This document shows, piece after piece, positions 8,564 to 16,676 of a stretch of 35,655 nt of DNA. Both the position numbers and the translations under genes were made by a program. The stretch is from CAYLWW01 sp964387585. Lineage in GTDB: Bacteria; Pseudomonadota; Alphaproteobacteria; Rickettsiales; Midichloriaceae. Positions within the stretch are counted from its first letter, which is position 1, and each line of letters starts with the position of its first letter. Location of the stretch: NCBI GenBank assembly GCA_964387585.1, contig CAYLWW010000003.1:1-35655 (forward strand), given 5' to 3'. A model generated the notes under the pieces. The model did not search any database, was not told where the DNA came from, and saw only the letters and a program-made list of their open reading frames with translations.

Positions 8564-9054
8564 AGATACTCCAGTTCGGGATAAGGAAGGAAATGATATG
8601 TAAGGAAAGATTATAAGGTGACTTTCTAACAAAAAGAGCACCTTATGAGAGCAACTATAGGACAATATTTTGAAATATGCACGCCTGAAATTAGCTTGGC
8701 TGTAGATGTAATAAAATGAATATACAAGAGCCAGGCAAGGTGAGCTCTAAGGGGTTATCAGCATATATTCCAGGCAGTGCAAAAGCCAATTCAAAAGTGC
8801 GATAGGTGGAAAGATTTGATAGCAAAAACTACGTTTAAAGAACTTTTTTCTTAACGCAATCAAAGACCCATTTGGTACTGGTAAATTTATTTTGTCAGTA
8901 GACACAACGAATTGGTCAGTTGGCAAAAGCGCAATAAATGAATATTTGCATCGAAGCAAGATGTTGGGAGCTTGGTAGACTTAAAAATGCTGGACAATAA
9001 ATGTGGAAACAGCAGCTTAAACTCTTATCCCGAATTCAGGTATTATGCTACCTT
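8564..9054 (+). mobile_element. Degraded, internally deleted IS4-like insertion element with terminal inverted repeats
   Basis: Imperfect inverted repeats bound this segment: a left end near 8570-8587 containing AGTTCGGGATAAG and a right end near 9024-9043 containing CTTATCCCGAATT. Inside, the plus strand reads FILSVDTTNWSVGKSAINEY (8887-8942). This matches the first catalytic region of IS4-type transposases, where an aspartate precedes a TNW and a later iN element. About 50 bases on, in another frame, comes LKMLDNKCGNSS, which resembles the following LLxKKGNS element. Upstream pieces such as QKCDRWKDLI and STOP-rich ATIGQYFEICTPEISLAVDV lie in shifted frames. The element is about 490 bp, far shorter than a whole IS4 (1.2-1.6 kb), so most of the gene is gone. 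Confidence 0.5.
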
Positions 9055-9245
9055 CCACAAGGGTAAAGATATGCAGAAGATGATTGAAGATTCTGGTCAT
9101 ATATTGCTTTACCCAATGGGCTCACGCTGAGCAGATATGAAAATCTAAAAACTTCTCCATCGATGAACTCTTCAAATACTATTTGCAACAATCTTTTTAT
9201 AACGCTTTAGTTATCAATACTCTATATATTATGAGCAAAATTTCA
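9055..9245 (+). pseudogene. Possible transposase remnant, right piece
   Basis: Beyond the right inverted repeat the plus strand reads, with frameshifts, GHILLYPMGSR then ADMKI, then NFSIDELFKYYLQQSFYNAL. The order of a Y-P element, an ADMK element and a helical tail resembles the C-terminal end of IS630-type transposases (YxPxxNPIE, W-x-x-x-K, tail). If so, it is the other end of the piece at 8393-8560, split by the IS4-like element. The similarity is short and frameshifted, so confidence is low. Confidence 0.3.
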
Positions 9246-9262
9246 AATATGAAAGCTATAAA

Positions 9263-10546
9263 TTAAGATTTTGGAACTATAATCTTACTAACGTCATAGT
9301 TAATTTCATGTAAATATTTCATTACTCCTGGATGAATAGGAACTATCATACCATCATGAAGCATAGAATCAATTGTTAAATTATGAAATGCTGGGTGTAT
9401 CATACGTAGACTATTTAGATGGTTAAACACAGCTTTAGTGAGTTTATACACTACATCATCAGAAGTATCAGTAGACGAAACTAATGTAGCTTTTACTGCT
9501 ATTGTTTTGACATCAATAGGTATCCCTAAATATATACCACCTGGAATAGTGCTTAGTTTATACTCATTATTCTTATTAACGAAATCTATAATTTCAGGAG
9601 AGTTAACATTTAATATAGTAGTTTCACATAACCTAGTTACTTTTTTAACATACTCATTAGGATGACCTACCAGAACTATCATAGCATCGATTTGTCCATT
9701 ACAAAGTGCTTCAGCTTGTTCATTAACTTTTAGTTCAGTTGCCATTCTAAACGTAGAATTATAATTCCAATTTTTAATTTTAGCTATGTTATCCATCACT
9801 CTACGGACATTAGAACCGGGAGCACCTATATTTACTATTTTATTTGCTAAATCATCTAAATTTTTTATTCCTGAAGCTTTTTTTACTATAATAGCTAAAG
9901 CTTCATCATGTAATGAAAAAACAAAACGTAATTTATCATAGGGACCATAATTTTGAAATTTATCAGTACCATAAAGAGTGAATTTTTGCCAATCTGATTG
10001 TATAATAGCAAAATCAATTTTAGCTTCTCTTAAAAGTACTAAATTATCAAATGAACCCTTAGTAGTGTAAGCTCTACAACGCAATCCAAAAACTTCTTGG
10101 TCATGATTTAAATATAAACATATGCTGCTACCTGCGGGGTAATATATACCATCGCTATTAGAAGTTCCTATGGTAATTAAAAGATCATTTAAATAGTCTT
10201 TACTATTAAATGGATTGATTTGAGTAGGATTTTTTTGATTCGTTTTAGTAGCGCTTGTGGTAATAGATGTATTAGAAGTTGCTTGATCAGAGGTTGTAAC
10301 AGCTGGAGGAGTAACAGAAGTGGTAGCGCTTGTAGCAATAGCTGGAGGAGTAACAGAAGTAGTAGCGCTTGCAGCAATAGCTGGAGGAGTGATAGAGCTT
10401 AGCTTATCATCAGCTATAGCTGGCATTTTTACTGTAAAGAAGCATAATATTGATAATATCAATATTAATAAAACATCACAATTAGAGAAGTTTAATAAAT
10501 TACCACTTCTAACAAATTCATGTTTCATTCGAATATTTTTTATCAT
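9263..10546 (-). CDS. TAXI-family solute-binding protein (TRAP transporter receptor)
   Basis: This protein of about 427 residues is a TAXI-type (TRAP-associated extracytoplasmic) solute receptor, a periplasmic protein that hands small organic solutes to a TRAP permease. The core starts at LLITIGTSNSDGIYYPAGSS, the family's typical GtgsxxGxYYpxG start, and continues with a DFAIIQSDWQ segment and NIGAPGSNVRRVMDNI. A hydrophobic signal segment precedes it (residues about 23-43, ending AIA). A low-complexity P/A/T/S linker with three 13-residue repeats (10280-10396) joins the two. The frame stays open to a GTG at 10570. The ATG at 10546 was chosen as the first normal start, with ATG 10528 also possible; no clear ribosome binding site decides it. 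The permease is not in the window. Confidence 0.82.
   Translation of the reverse strand: MIKNIRMKHEFVRSGNLLNFSNCDVLLILILSILCFFTVKMPAIADDKLSSITPPAIAASATTSVTPPAIATSATTSVTPPAVTTSDQATSNTSITTSATKTNQKNPTQINPFNSKDYLNDLLITIGTSNSDGIYYPAGSSICLYLNHDQEVFGLRCRAYTTKGSFDNLVLLREAKIDFAIIQSDWQKFTLYGTDKFQNYGPYDKLRFVFSLHDEALAIIVKKASGIKNLDDLANKIVNIGAPGSNVRRVMDNIAKIKNWNYNSTFRMATELKVNEQAEALCNGQIDAMIVLVGHPNEYVKKVTRLCETTILNVNSPEIIDFVNKNNEYKLSTIPGGIYLGIPIDVKTIAVKATLVSSTDTSDDVVYKLTKAVFNHLNSLRMIHPAFHNLTIDSMLHDGMIVPIHPGVMKYLHEINYDVSKIIVPKS
10280..10396 (-). repeat. Three tandem 39-bp repeats in the TAXI receptor linker
   Basis: Three in-frame copies of a 39-base unit encode SITPPAIAASATT, SVTPPAIATSATT and SVTPPAVTTSDQA, in the orientation of the gene. 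Copies 1 and 2 are nearly identical at DNA level and copy 3 has drifted. The unit makes a flexible Pro/Ala/Thr/Ser tether between signal segment and binding domain. Copy number may vary between strains. Confidence 0.85.
10445..10467. repeat. 10-bp perfect inverted repeat inside the TAXI receptor gene
   Basis: TAATATTGAT (10445-10454) and ATCAATATTA (10458-10467) are exact inverted copies with a 3-base gap. They lie in the signal-segment codons (about residues 27-34). The segment encodes an I/L-rich helix, which by itself favours AT-rich palindromes, so this is one of the weaker members of the intragenic set. Confidence 0.6.
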
Positions 10547-10679
10547 GTAAAAAGTAAGATTTACCAACACTTAAAACACTCATTTATAATTAAATTTATA
10601 AAGAACAACTGCTAACTCATATAAAGAAATTTATGAGAAGGTTGTATCAATATATATTAGTAAGCAAATAAATAAACGT

Positions 10680-11972
10680 CTAGCGCGATTTCCCTATTAA
10701 CATATTATTTTTTATAAGTGCCCCATATTGGCTACTTAATAAATATGTTTGTATTTGTTGAAACATTTCTATTACCACATTAACTACTATAAGTAGGCTT
10801 GTTCCTCCTAAATAAAATGGCATAGCATACTGAGAAATCAATATTTCAGGGATAATACACATAAGAGCGACATATAAAGCTCCAACCACAGTTATTCTAG
10901 ATAAAACATAACTTAAGTAATCAGCAGTATTTGCTCCTGGTCTTCGTCCCACTACTATAGCTCCTGCTTTACGTAAATTCTCTGCTGTTTCTTCAGGATT
11001 AAAAACTATAGAAGTATAAAAAAAAGTAAAAAATATTATAAGCAACGCATATAGAAAAATATATAGTGGTTTACCATGACTTAGATGAGACATAATATGG
11101 AATTGCCATGATCCTATTTCTTTATCTGCTCCTGAGAAGCCTAGAATGGTAGTAGGAAATAAAAGTATTGAGCTAGCAAATATTGGGGCTATTACTCCTG
11201 AAGTATTGACTTTTAAAGGTAAATGAGTAGATTCGCCACCAATAATTTTCCGGCCTACTTGACGCTTTGGGTAATTTACTAAAATCTTACGTTGAGCTTT
11301 TTCTACAAAAACTATTAAGGATACCAACGTTACGCACATAGATATAGTAAATAATACAAATGGAGTAGAAACTGCTCCAGAGCGTCCCATTTCAAATATA
11401 TTAGCAATTGAGGAAGGTATACCAGCTACTATTCCTGAAAATATTACTAAAGAGCTACCATTACCTATGCCACGAGCGCTAATTTGTTCTGTAAGCCATA
11501 CTACGAACATAGTGCCTCCAGCTAAGCTAATTGCTGATACTAAACGAAAATACCATCCAGAATCAGCTACTACAGGTAAATTATTAACACTTAAGCTTTC
11601 AGCGCCTACTGCTATACCATATCCTTGAAACAAAGCTAAACTAATAGTTAAATAACGAGTGTACTGATTTATTGTCTTTCTTCCAACTTCTCCTTCTTTT
11701 TTTAAAGCCGCAAGATCCTTAGATACAACTGAGACTAGTTGCATAACTATAGAAGCGGTAATATAAGGCATTATGTTTAAGGCAAAAATAGATAATCGTC
11801 CTAACGCTCCTCCTGTAAGCATGTTAAACATGGCTAGCATGCCACCACTATTGTTTTTTACTATATCGGCCAATAACGTTGGATTAACTCCAGGTAGAGG
11901 TATATAAGTACCTAGTCGATAAATTAATAGCATTATCAATGAAAAATAAAAACGACGTAATAAGCCTTGCAT
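10680..11972 (-). CDS. secY: Protein translocase subunit SecY
   Basis: This 430-residue protein is SecY, the pore subunit of the Sec translocon in the inner membrane. It shows the expected ten hydrophobic segments and landmarks. These are YRLGTYIPLPGVNP at the start (helix 1 and plug region), LGRLSIFALNIMPYITASIV near 57-76, TEQISARGIGNGSSLVIFSG near 162-181, QRKILVNYPKRQVGRK near 227-242 and NPEETAENLRKAGAIVVGRR near 327-346. It begins about 15-20 residues later than E. coli SecY. A stop codon in frame seven codons upstream of the ATG at 11972, with no earlier start, shows this is real. It is not next to rplO or adk, its usual neighbours in the spc ribosomal-protein operon. The upstream neighbour on the same strand is the AsmA-like gene, 212 bases away. 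Confidence 0.95.
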   Translation of the reverse strand: MQGLLRRFYFSLIMLLIYRLGTYIPLPGVNPTLLADIVKNNSGGMLAMFNMLTGGALGRLSIFALNIMPYITASIVMQLVSVVSKDLAALKKEGEVGRKTINQYTRYLTISLALFQGYGIAVGAESLSVNNLPVVADSGWYFRLVSAISLAGGTMFVVWLTEQISARGIGNGSSLVIFSGIVAGIPSSIANIFEMGRSGAVSTPFVLFTISMCVTLVSLIVFVEKAQRKILVNYPKRQVGRKIIGGESTHLPLKVNTSGVIAPIFASSILLFPTTILGFSGADKEIGSWQFHIMSHLSHGKPLYIFLYALLIIFFTFFYTSIVFNPEETAENLRKAGAIVVGRRPGANTADYLSYVLSRITVVGALYVALMCIIPEILISQYAMPFYLGGTSLLIVVNVVIEMFQQIQTYLLSSQYGALIKNNMLIGKSR

Positions 11973-12184
11973 ATATTTTATAATATTTTAGATAAGATAA
12001 TTCTCTGGCGATTATAATGAAAAAACTTAATTGTTACTACTTAAAATAATTTATTTAAGTTTTTTTAAACTATAGCTTAGCTATATAAAGCAATTACAGG
12101 GTTTTGCACACTATAAACTATAAATTTTTTTTACTTTTTAATTTGATAACACTATAAAGTCTGCTTGCTGTTTGGATTAAATTT

Positions 12185-15100
12185 TTATTTTTTGCTATTA
12201 AATTCCTCTCTTTTAGCGCCAAATTCAAAGAGTTGCCCAATAAAACCTGGTGCCATTATTGATAATGGGTTAGCTTGAAGCTTCAATTTTCCTTTAATAT
12301 CGCCTTCTATTACAAAGTTTACTCTATCTTCACTCCCTTCTATTAAGTCATCCTTAATAGAAGGGAGTAGTTTTTGTATTATATTTAATACTGTGTTTAA
12401 TATATGCGTAGGTAAGATAATTCCATTAAATTTGACTTTTTGATTATCTAAATCAATTATTCCATTACCTTTTATAGCTAATGATTCTCCTTTGATAGAA
12501 CATTTAGAAAAATCTATAATTTTATTATCGGAATTAATAGCGCATTCCAATTGGCTAAAATCTATTCCGCCTATATTAAGAAGCCTAAAAATACCAAAAA
12601 ATTGATTTGATGTTATAGCTGCTAATTTTAATAACTCTGCTAATATAGGAGCATTAACTATAGTAAAATTGTTAAGAAATAAATTACCTTGCCAACTATG
12701 ATTATTAGTTAAATTCATTTTGATTTCTATATTACCGCGTTTCATATTATCATATAAGCCCAAACCTTTTAGCAAATTACCGGCATTATTAGATACTATA
12801 GCTAATACTGGAAAATCATAAAATATTGTAAGTAAGCCACTATAATCATTCCAGAATCCGTTAAATGTTAATTTACTGCATTTGTTATTATCACATAAAA
12901 TTTTAAATGTTGGATTAATTAATTCTTTATTATCTTTTAGAATTAATTTATTTAGACTGGCGGTAACAGAGATAGGTTTAATTATCTTTTTCTTCTTTTT
13001 AAAAAGTCTTAATTTTTCAATATTTAGATTGCTTAAGTCTAAACTATTACCGCTTAATTCAAGTTGATGTTCTTTATCATTGAAATAATTTAGATGAAAA
13101 TTTCCATTATGTATTTTAGTTAATTGGGACTTTATTGATATCAATTGTCCTAAATTATAGTTAAGCAAGCCGCTACCAACGCTCTGTAATTGGGGAATCT
13201 TGATTTCGTAATTTGTTATTTCAAGTTTATTATCATTTTTTGTTAGATCCCTGTATAATAGGCAATAAAAATTGCCTATTTCTCCTATAGTTTTATCAAT
13301 ACTTAATTCAGGGATATGAATTTTTGTATTTATTAAATTAGTATTGATAACAATTGTTTGTTTATTATCGATATTACTTACAGATACTTCGCCAGTAATA
13401 TTGCCTTGTGCTATTTCATCAATATTGATTCCTATATCGTTAAAATCTATAGCTTTAGCACTAAAATTGACGTTTAGATCAAACTTAGAGTGGTTAATTT
13501 TTGTTGTTTCAAAATTTTTAGAAGACTTTAAATTTGTTTTTAATACTATGGTAGAATTAATAGAGTTATTGATAATGCCTTTTGCATTTATTTCTAATTT
13601 GTTTTTTTCTAAATTAAAGTTTAAAAGTTCACTTTTAAAAGAAAATTTTTGAGCTATCTTAGGTAAGTAAAATTTACTAACTTTGCCGTTTAGCTTAAGG
13701 TTAGGACTAACAGGCTTTGTAGATTCTTTTTTTAATGGAATTCCTAAACTGAAATGAGTGTTTGCTAAACCTTCGGCAGTATTTGCTAGTAGTAATAAGT
13801 TATTTTTTTGTAATTGTTTATCATCATTTAAATAGTTAAGATTTACATGTTTTGCTCCCCAATTTATTATTGAAGAAATGTTACTGACAACATTTCCTTC
13901 TATTAATAATGTAGGATTATTATAGAAATTATCTATGTTAACTGTAAAATTATTTAATTTTAAATCATTTAAAGTTGCATTTGGAATTATAGCTTTCATG
14001 CTGTTGCTATTAAAAACAACTGTAGCTTTATTAATATTAATATTTTCTGAATTTTGTTGTTTTTCAATAAATATATTTTTATTTTGATTAGGATGATAAT
14101 TGTTTAAAGTCGTATCTTTGAGAGATATTTCAGCTTTGAGGTGATCTGCTAATAATATACCTTGGTTAGCTTTTAATAATGAATTATCTATATGCAATGA
14201 TAATTGAGCCTTGTCTATAATTCCAGTTTTTAAGTTATCGTATAACCAATTTCTTGTTTTATTTACTAAATTAGTAGGCCAATAATTATATAGATCAGAT
14301 ATAGGTAAGTCAGTTAGTGACAAATTGATATCAGTGACTCCCTTGTCTAAGTAAGCGTTAAGCTTTCCTGATAAATTTAAATTTCTTTGATCTTGTATGT
14401 TAATGTTTTCAAAGATTAGGTTTTTTCTACCTATAAAGTAACTACCATTAATATGTAATTGTTTTAAGTTAATTTGGGTAGGCCAGAACTCGCTAGTGTT
14501 AATTTGTCCTTCATGTGAACTAATAGAGAAATCAATATTGCTTAAGGTAAAATTATCAGTGAGGTAAATTTTAAACCATATGTTAGCAATAAAATCTAGT
14601 TGATTTGTAAAGTGGATGTTTTCTCCTTTGAATAAGCTATAAGAAATTTTGTTAATTTCGCCTCGTAATAATAATTGGGGCTTTTTTTCGCCTTGCTTTA
14701 TTGCTTTATTGGTAGAAATTAAGTTGGGTAAATGCAAAGAACTTAAAGATAATTCTTTGATATCTTCTTCGGTATCAATAGTAAAATTGACCTCACTTAC
14801 TTGACCTTCTATATCGAATAAACCTTCTATTATTACTTCTTGCTCTACCTTATTTTCTCTAGCCTTCAATTGTAATGGAATTATAGTAATTTGCTTAGCT
14901 TTATTATTTTCCCCATTAACATTTTTTTCAGCATTAAATAAACTTCTTTCATATATCGGTAATTTTATTCTAAAAATGACATTATCAAAAACTACATTAG
15001 GTAATAGTTTAGCGTATCTAACTATATATTTTCTTAGCTCTATGTAATCAATTTTCACATCATCAATATCGCTTTGAAATGTTATATTCTCTAGACTTAA

Positions 15101-15556
15101 GTCATAGTCGCTAATGCGAACAATAGCCAAGTTATCAAAATTAGTTAGTGATAATAATTTATAAAGATCTACTGATATAGTTAAATTTGGTAATGTTAGT
15201 ATGTTTTGATTTTGTTTTGTTAATTTTAATCCTGATAAATTTAAGGTTAGGTAATATTGTTTAAAGTCAAAGAATAAAGAAATTTTTTGAGTAGTTATAG
15301 TTAAATTTTCAGGTAATAAATAGCTATTAACGGCATTAGTAAAAAGTAATGACAACAAATATTTATTATCATTACTTTTTACTAATGCAAGTGAAGTTAA
15401 AATTGTTAAAGCTAAGCTAGTAACACCAAAAAATACCAATATTGGCTTGATGAAGTGAAGTAATTTTATGAAAATGTCTTTGATTAGTCGGCATGATTTT
15501 AGTAATTCCCTAATCTGGAATTTTATTTTTACTTTAGATTTTTTATTAATTGGCAC
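12185..15556 (-). CDS. AsmA/YhdP-like large envelope protein (DUF3971/AsmA C-terminal type)
   Basis: This 1123-residue protein has one N-terminal membrane anchor (about residues 37-60) and then a long, beta-rich, asparagine- and isoleucine-rich periplasmic part. The C-terminal region, from about GNIEIKMNLTNNHSWQGNLF through ILAELLKLAAITSNQFFGIF to the final VNFVIEGDIKGKLKLQANP and MAPGFIGQLFEFG, matches the AsmA/YhdP superfamily. These are bridge-like proteins thought to move phospholipids between inner and outer membranes. DUF3971-like central sequence is present. It lies 61 bases downstream of gpsA on the same strand, so it may be cotranscribed with recJ and gpsA. Three perfect inverted repeats with arms of 10-20 bp occur inside its coding sequence, listed separately. 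The reading frame is intact through all of them. Confidence 0.85.
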   Translation of the reverse strand: MPINKKSKVKIKFQIRELLKSCRLIKDIFIKLLHFIKPILVFFGVTSLALTILTSLALVKSNDNKYLLSLLFTNAVNSYLLPENLTITTQKISLFFDFKQYYLTLNLSGLKLTKQNQNILTLPNLTISVDLYKLLSLTNFDNLAIVRISDYDLSLENITFQSDIDDVKIDYIELRKYIVRYAKLLPNVVFDNVIFRIKLPIYERSLFNAEKNVNGENNKAKQITIIPLQLKARENKVEQEVIIEGLFDIEGQVSEVNFTIDTEEDIKELSLSSLHLPNLISTNKAIKQGEKKPQLLLRGEINKISYSLFKGENIHFTNQLDFIANIWFKIYLTDNFTLSNIDFSISSHEGQINTSEFWPTQINLKQLHINGSYFIGRKNLIFENINIQDQRNLNLSGKLNAYLDKGVTDINLSLTDLPISDLYNYWPTNLVNKTRNWLYDNLKTGIIDKAQLSLHIDNSLLKANQGILLADHLKAEISLKDTTLNNYHPNQNKNIFIEKQQNSENININKATVVFNSNSMKAIIPNATLNDLKLNNFTVNIDNFYNNPTLLIEGNVVSNISSIINWGAKHVNLNYLNDDKQLQKNNLLLLANTAEGLANTHFSLGIPLKKESTKPVSPNLKLNGKVSKFYLPKIAQKFSFKSELLNFNLEKNKLEINAKGIINNSINSTIVLKTNLKSSKNFETTKINHSKFDLNVNFSAKAIDFNDIGINIDEIAQGNITGEVSVSNIDNKQTIVINTNLINTKIHIPELSIDKTIGEIGNFYCLLYRDLTKNDNKLEITNYEIKIPQLQSVGSGLLNYNLGQLISIKSQLTKIHNGNFHLNYFNDKEHQLELSGNSLDLSNLNIEKLRLFKKKKKIIKPISVTASLNKLILKDNKELINPTFKILCDNNKCSKLTFNGFWNDYSGLLTIFYDFPVLAIVSNNAGNLLKGLGLYDNMKRGNIEIKMNLTNNHSWQGNLFLNNFTIVNAPILAELLKLAAITSNQFFGIFRLLNIGGIDFSQLECAINSDNKIIDFSKCSIKGESLAIKGNGIIDLDNQKVKFNGIILPTHILNTVLNIIQKLLPSIKDDLIEGSEDRVNFVIEGDIKGKLKLQANPLSIMAPGFIGQLFEFGAKREEFNSKK
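12332..12368. repeat. 15-bp perfect inverted repeat inside the AsmA-like gene
   Basis: ACTCCCTTCTATTAA (12332-12346) and TTAATAGAAGGGAGT (12354-12368) are exact inverted copies with a 7-base loop. They encode about residues 1063-1075 (LPSIKDDLIEGSE). The stem includes six G/C pairs in AT-rich DNA, which makes chance less likely than for a pure A/T palindrome. Confidence 0.85.
13257..13280. repeat. 10-bp perfect inverted repeat inside the AsmA-like gene
   Basis: AATAGGCAAT (13257-13266) and ATTGCCTATT (13271-13280) pair exactly around a 4-base A loop. The segment encodes about residues 759-767 (IGNFYCLLY). Confidence 0.8.
15333..15388. repeat. 20-bp perfect inverted repeat inside the AsmA-like gene
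   Basis: The arm at 15333-15352 (begins GCATTAGTAAAAAGT) is the exact inverse of the arm at 15369-15388 (ends TTTTTACTAATGC), with a 16-base loop. It is the longest inverted repeat seen in the window. It encodes about residues 57-75, just after the membrane anchor (SNDNKYLLSLLFTNAV), and the reading frame is undisturbed. A 20-bp exact match at this spacing is far beyond what base composition would readily give. Confidence 0.9.
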
Positions 15557-15617
15557 TTTTAATAAATTTTTTTGCTATTAAAATCATAAATATAATACTA
15601 AAACGAATTATAATTTA

Positions 15618-16676
15618 TTACGTTATTTTAAGTATCTGTTGCATTATATTTAATACTTCTTTGGGATCGCTTTTTTCATATAATAGCTCGAATAATAATT
15701 TCACTATAGGCAGTTCAATATTTAGCTTTTTAGTTAATTGTTGCAATGCGTTAGTTGTGTAATAACCTTCTACAGTATTTTCTGATAACAATGTTTCTAC
15801 ACTAATACCTTGCATTAGTTTATAACCAAATTCTAAATTACGCGAATTTAAATTAGAACATGTAAGGAATAAATCACCAATTCCAGCAAAGCTTAGTACT
15901 GTATTTTCCTCCCCCCCCACTGCCATTACTAACTTTCTTAATTCTATTACACTTTGGGCTAAAATAGCTGATTGAAAGTTAGCTCCTAAATTCATACCAT
16001 GGGCTAGGCCTGAGACAATAGCAAAGACATTTTTTGCTGCCCCGCATATTTGCATACCTTTTATGTCATTTAGGTGATGAACAATGAAATTATCAGTGTT
16101 AAAAGCCCTTATAAGGGCTTGGCTTGATTCTTTGTTATTGCACCCTAAATTTGCTACAGTTAATTTTTTTTCTAATACTTCATTAGCGAAATTAGGACCA
16201 GAAATTACCGCAATATTACTATGATTAGGAAATAATTCTTCTATTACCTCGCTCATTAATAATGAAGTAGAATTTTCTATTCCTTTAGAAGCTATAACTA
16301 ATGGTAATGCAAAAATATCATTATGAGAACCTGTTATATACTTTTTATCAAATTTATCGCTATTTTTAAAGTCGATTAATGATTGCCTTAGCAATTGAGC
16401 TTTGGTTGCTAAAACAATAAATTCACTTCCTATTAGATCAGTATAACTATTAGTAGCTTTTATATTTTTTGGTAACAAATTCTTAGAGTAAGAAGGATGA
16501 GAATTATTACAGTTAATTGAGCTTACTAACTCTTTAGATTTGCTATATAGCGTTACTTTATCAACATTATTAGCTAATACGCTAGCTAAAGCTATTCCCC
16601 ATTCGCCTGCGCCTATTATACTTACTTTATCGATTGATTTTTTTTCTGAAAAATTATTAAACTGCAATGTCATCAA
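15618..16676 (-). CDS. gpsA: Glycerol-3-phosphate dehydrogenase [NAD(P)+]
   Basis: This 352-residue enzyme reduces dihydroxyacetone phosphate to glycerol-3-phosphate, the backbone of phospholipids. The N-terminal dinucleotide-binding loop is VSIIGAGEWGIALASVLANN (residues 18-37). SGPNFANEVLEKK near 160-172 and CGAAKNVFAIVSGLAHGMNLGAN near 207-229, with the catalytic lysine in AAKN, are family signatures. SFAGIGDLFLTCSNLNSRN near 261-279 is also typical. The start overlaps the last 20 bases of recJ, which implies translational coupling. ATG 16676 and 16673 are both possible starts. A perfect 18-base palindrome lies within codons for about 186-192. Confidence 0.93.
   Translation of the reverse strand: MMTLQFNNFSEKKSIDKVSIIGAGEWGIALASVLANNVDKVTLYSKSKELVSSINCNNSHPSYSKNLLPKNIKATNSYTDLIGSEFIVLATKAQLLRQSLIDFKNSDKFDKKYITGSHNDIFALPLVIASKGIENSTSLLMSEVIEELFPNHSNIAVISGPNFANEVLEKKLTVANLGCNNKESSQALIRAFNTDNFIVHHLNDIKGMQICGAAKNVFAIVSGLAHGMNLGANFQSAILAQSVIELRKLVMAVGGEENTVLSFAGIGDLFLTCSNLNSRNLEFGYKLMQGISVETLLSENTVEGYYTTNALQQLTKKLNIELPIVKLLFELLYEKSDPKEVLNIMQQILKIT
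16103..16120. repeat. 18-base perfect palindrome inside gpsA
   Basis: AAGCCCTTATAAGGGCTT is its own reverse complement, with 8 of 18 bases G or C. It encodes part of QALIRAFNTD. As RNA the centre (TTATAA) would form the loop of a short GC-rich stem. It is the most GC-rich of the intragenic palindromes. Confidence 0.8.

Noticed and set aside
8747..8959. 70-codon open frame on the minus strand in the insertion-sequence remnant
   Set aside because: The plus strand of the same bases carries the IS4-like TTNWSVGKSAIN motif, so this is a shadow of the dead transposase.
10189..10377. Leucine-rich open frame on the minus strand in the TAXI gene
   Set aside because: It is the out-of-frame reading of the 39-base tandem repeats; the leucine runs follow from the repeat itself.
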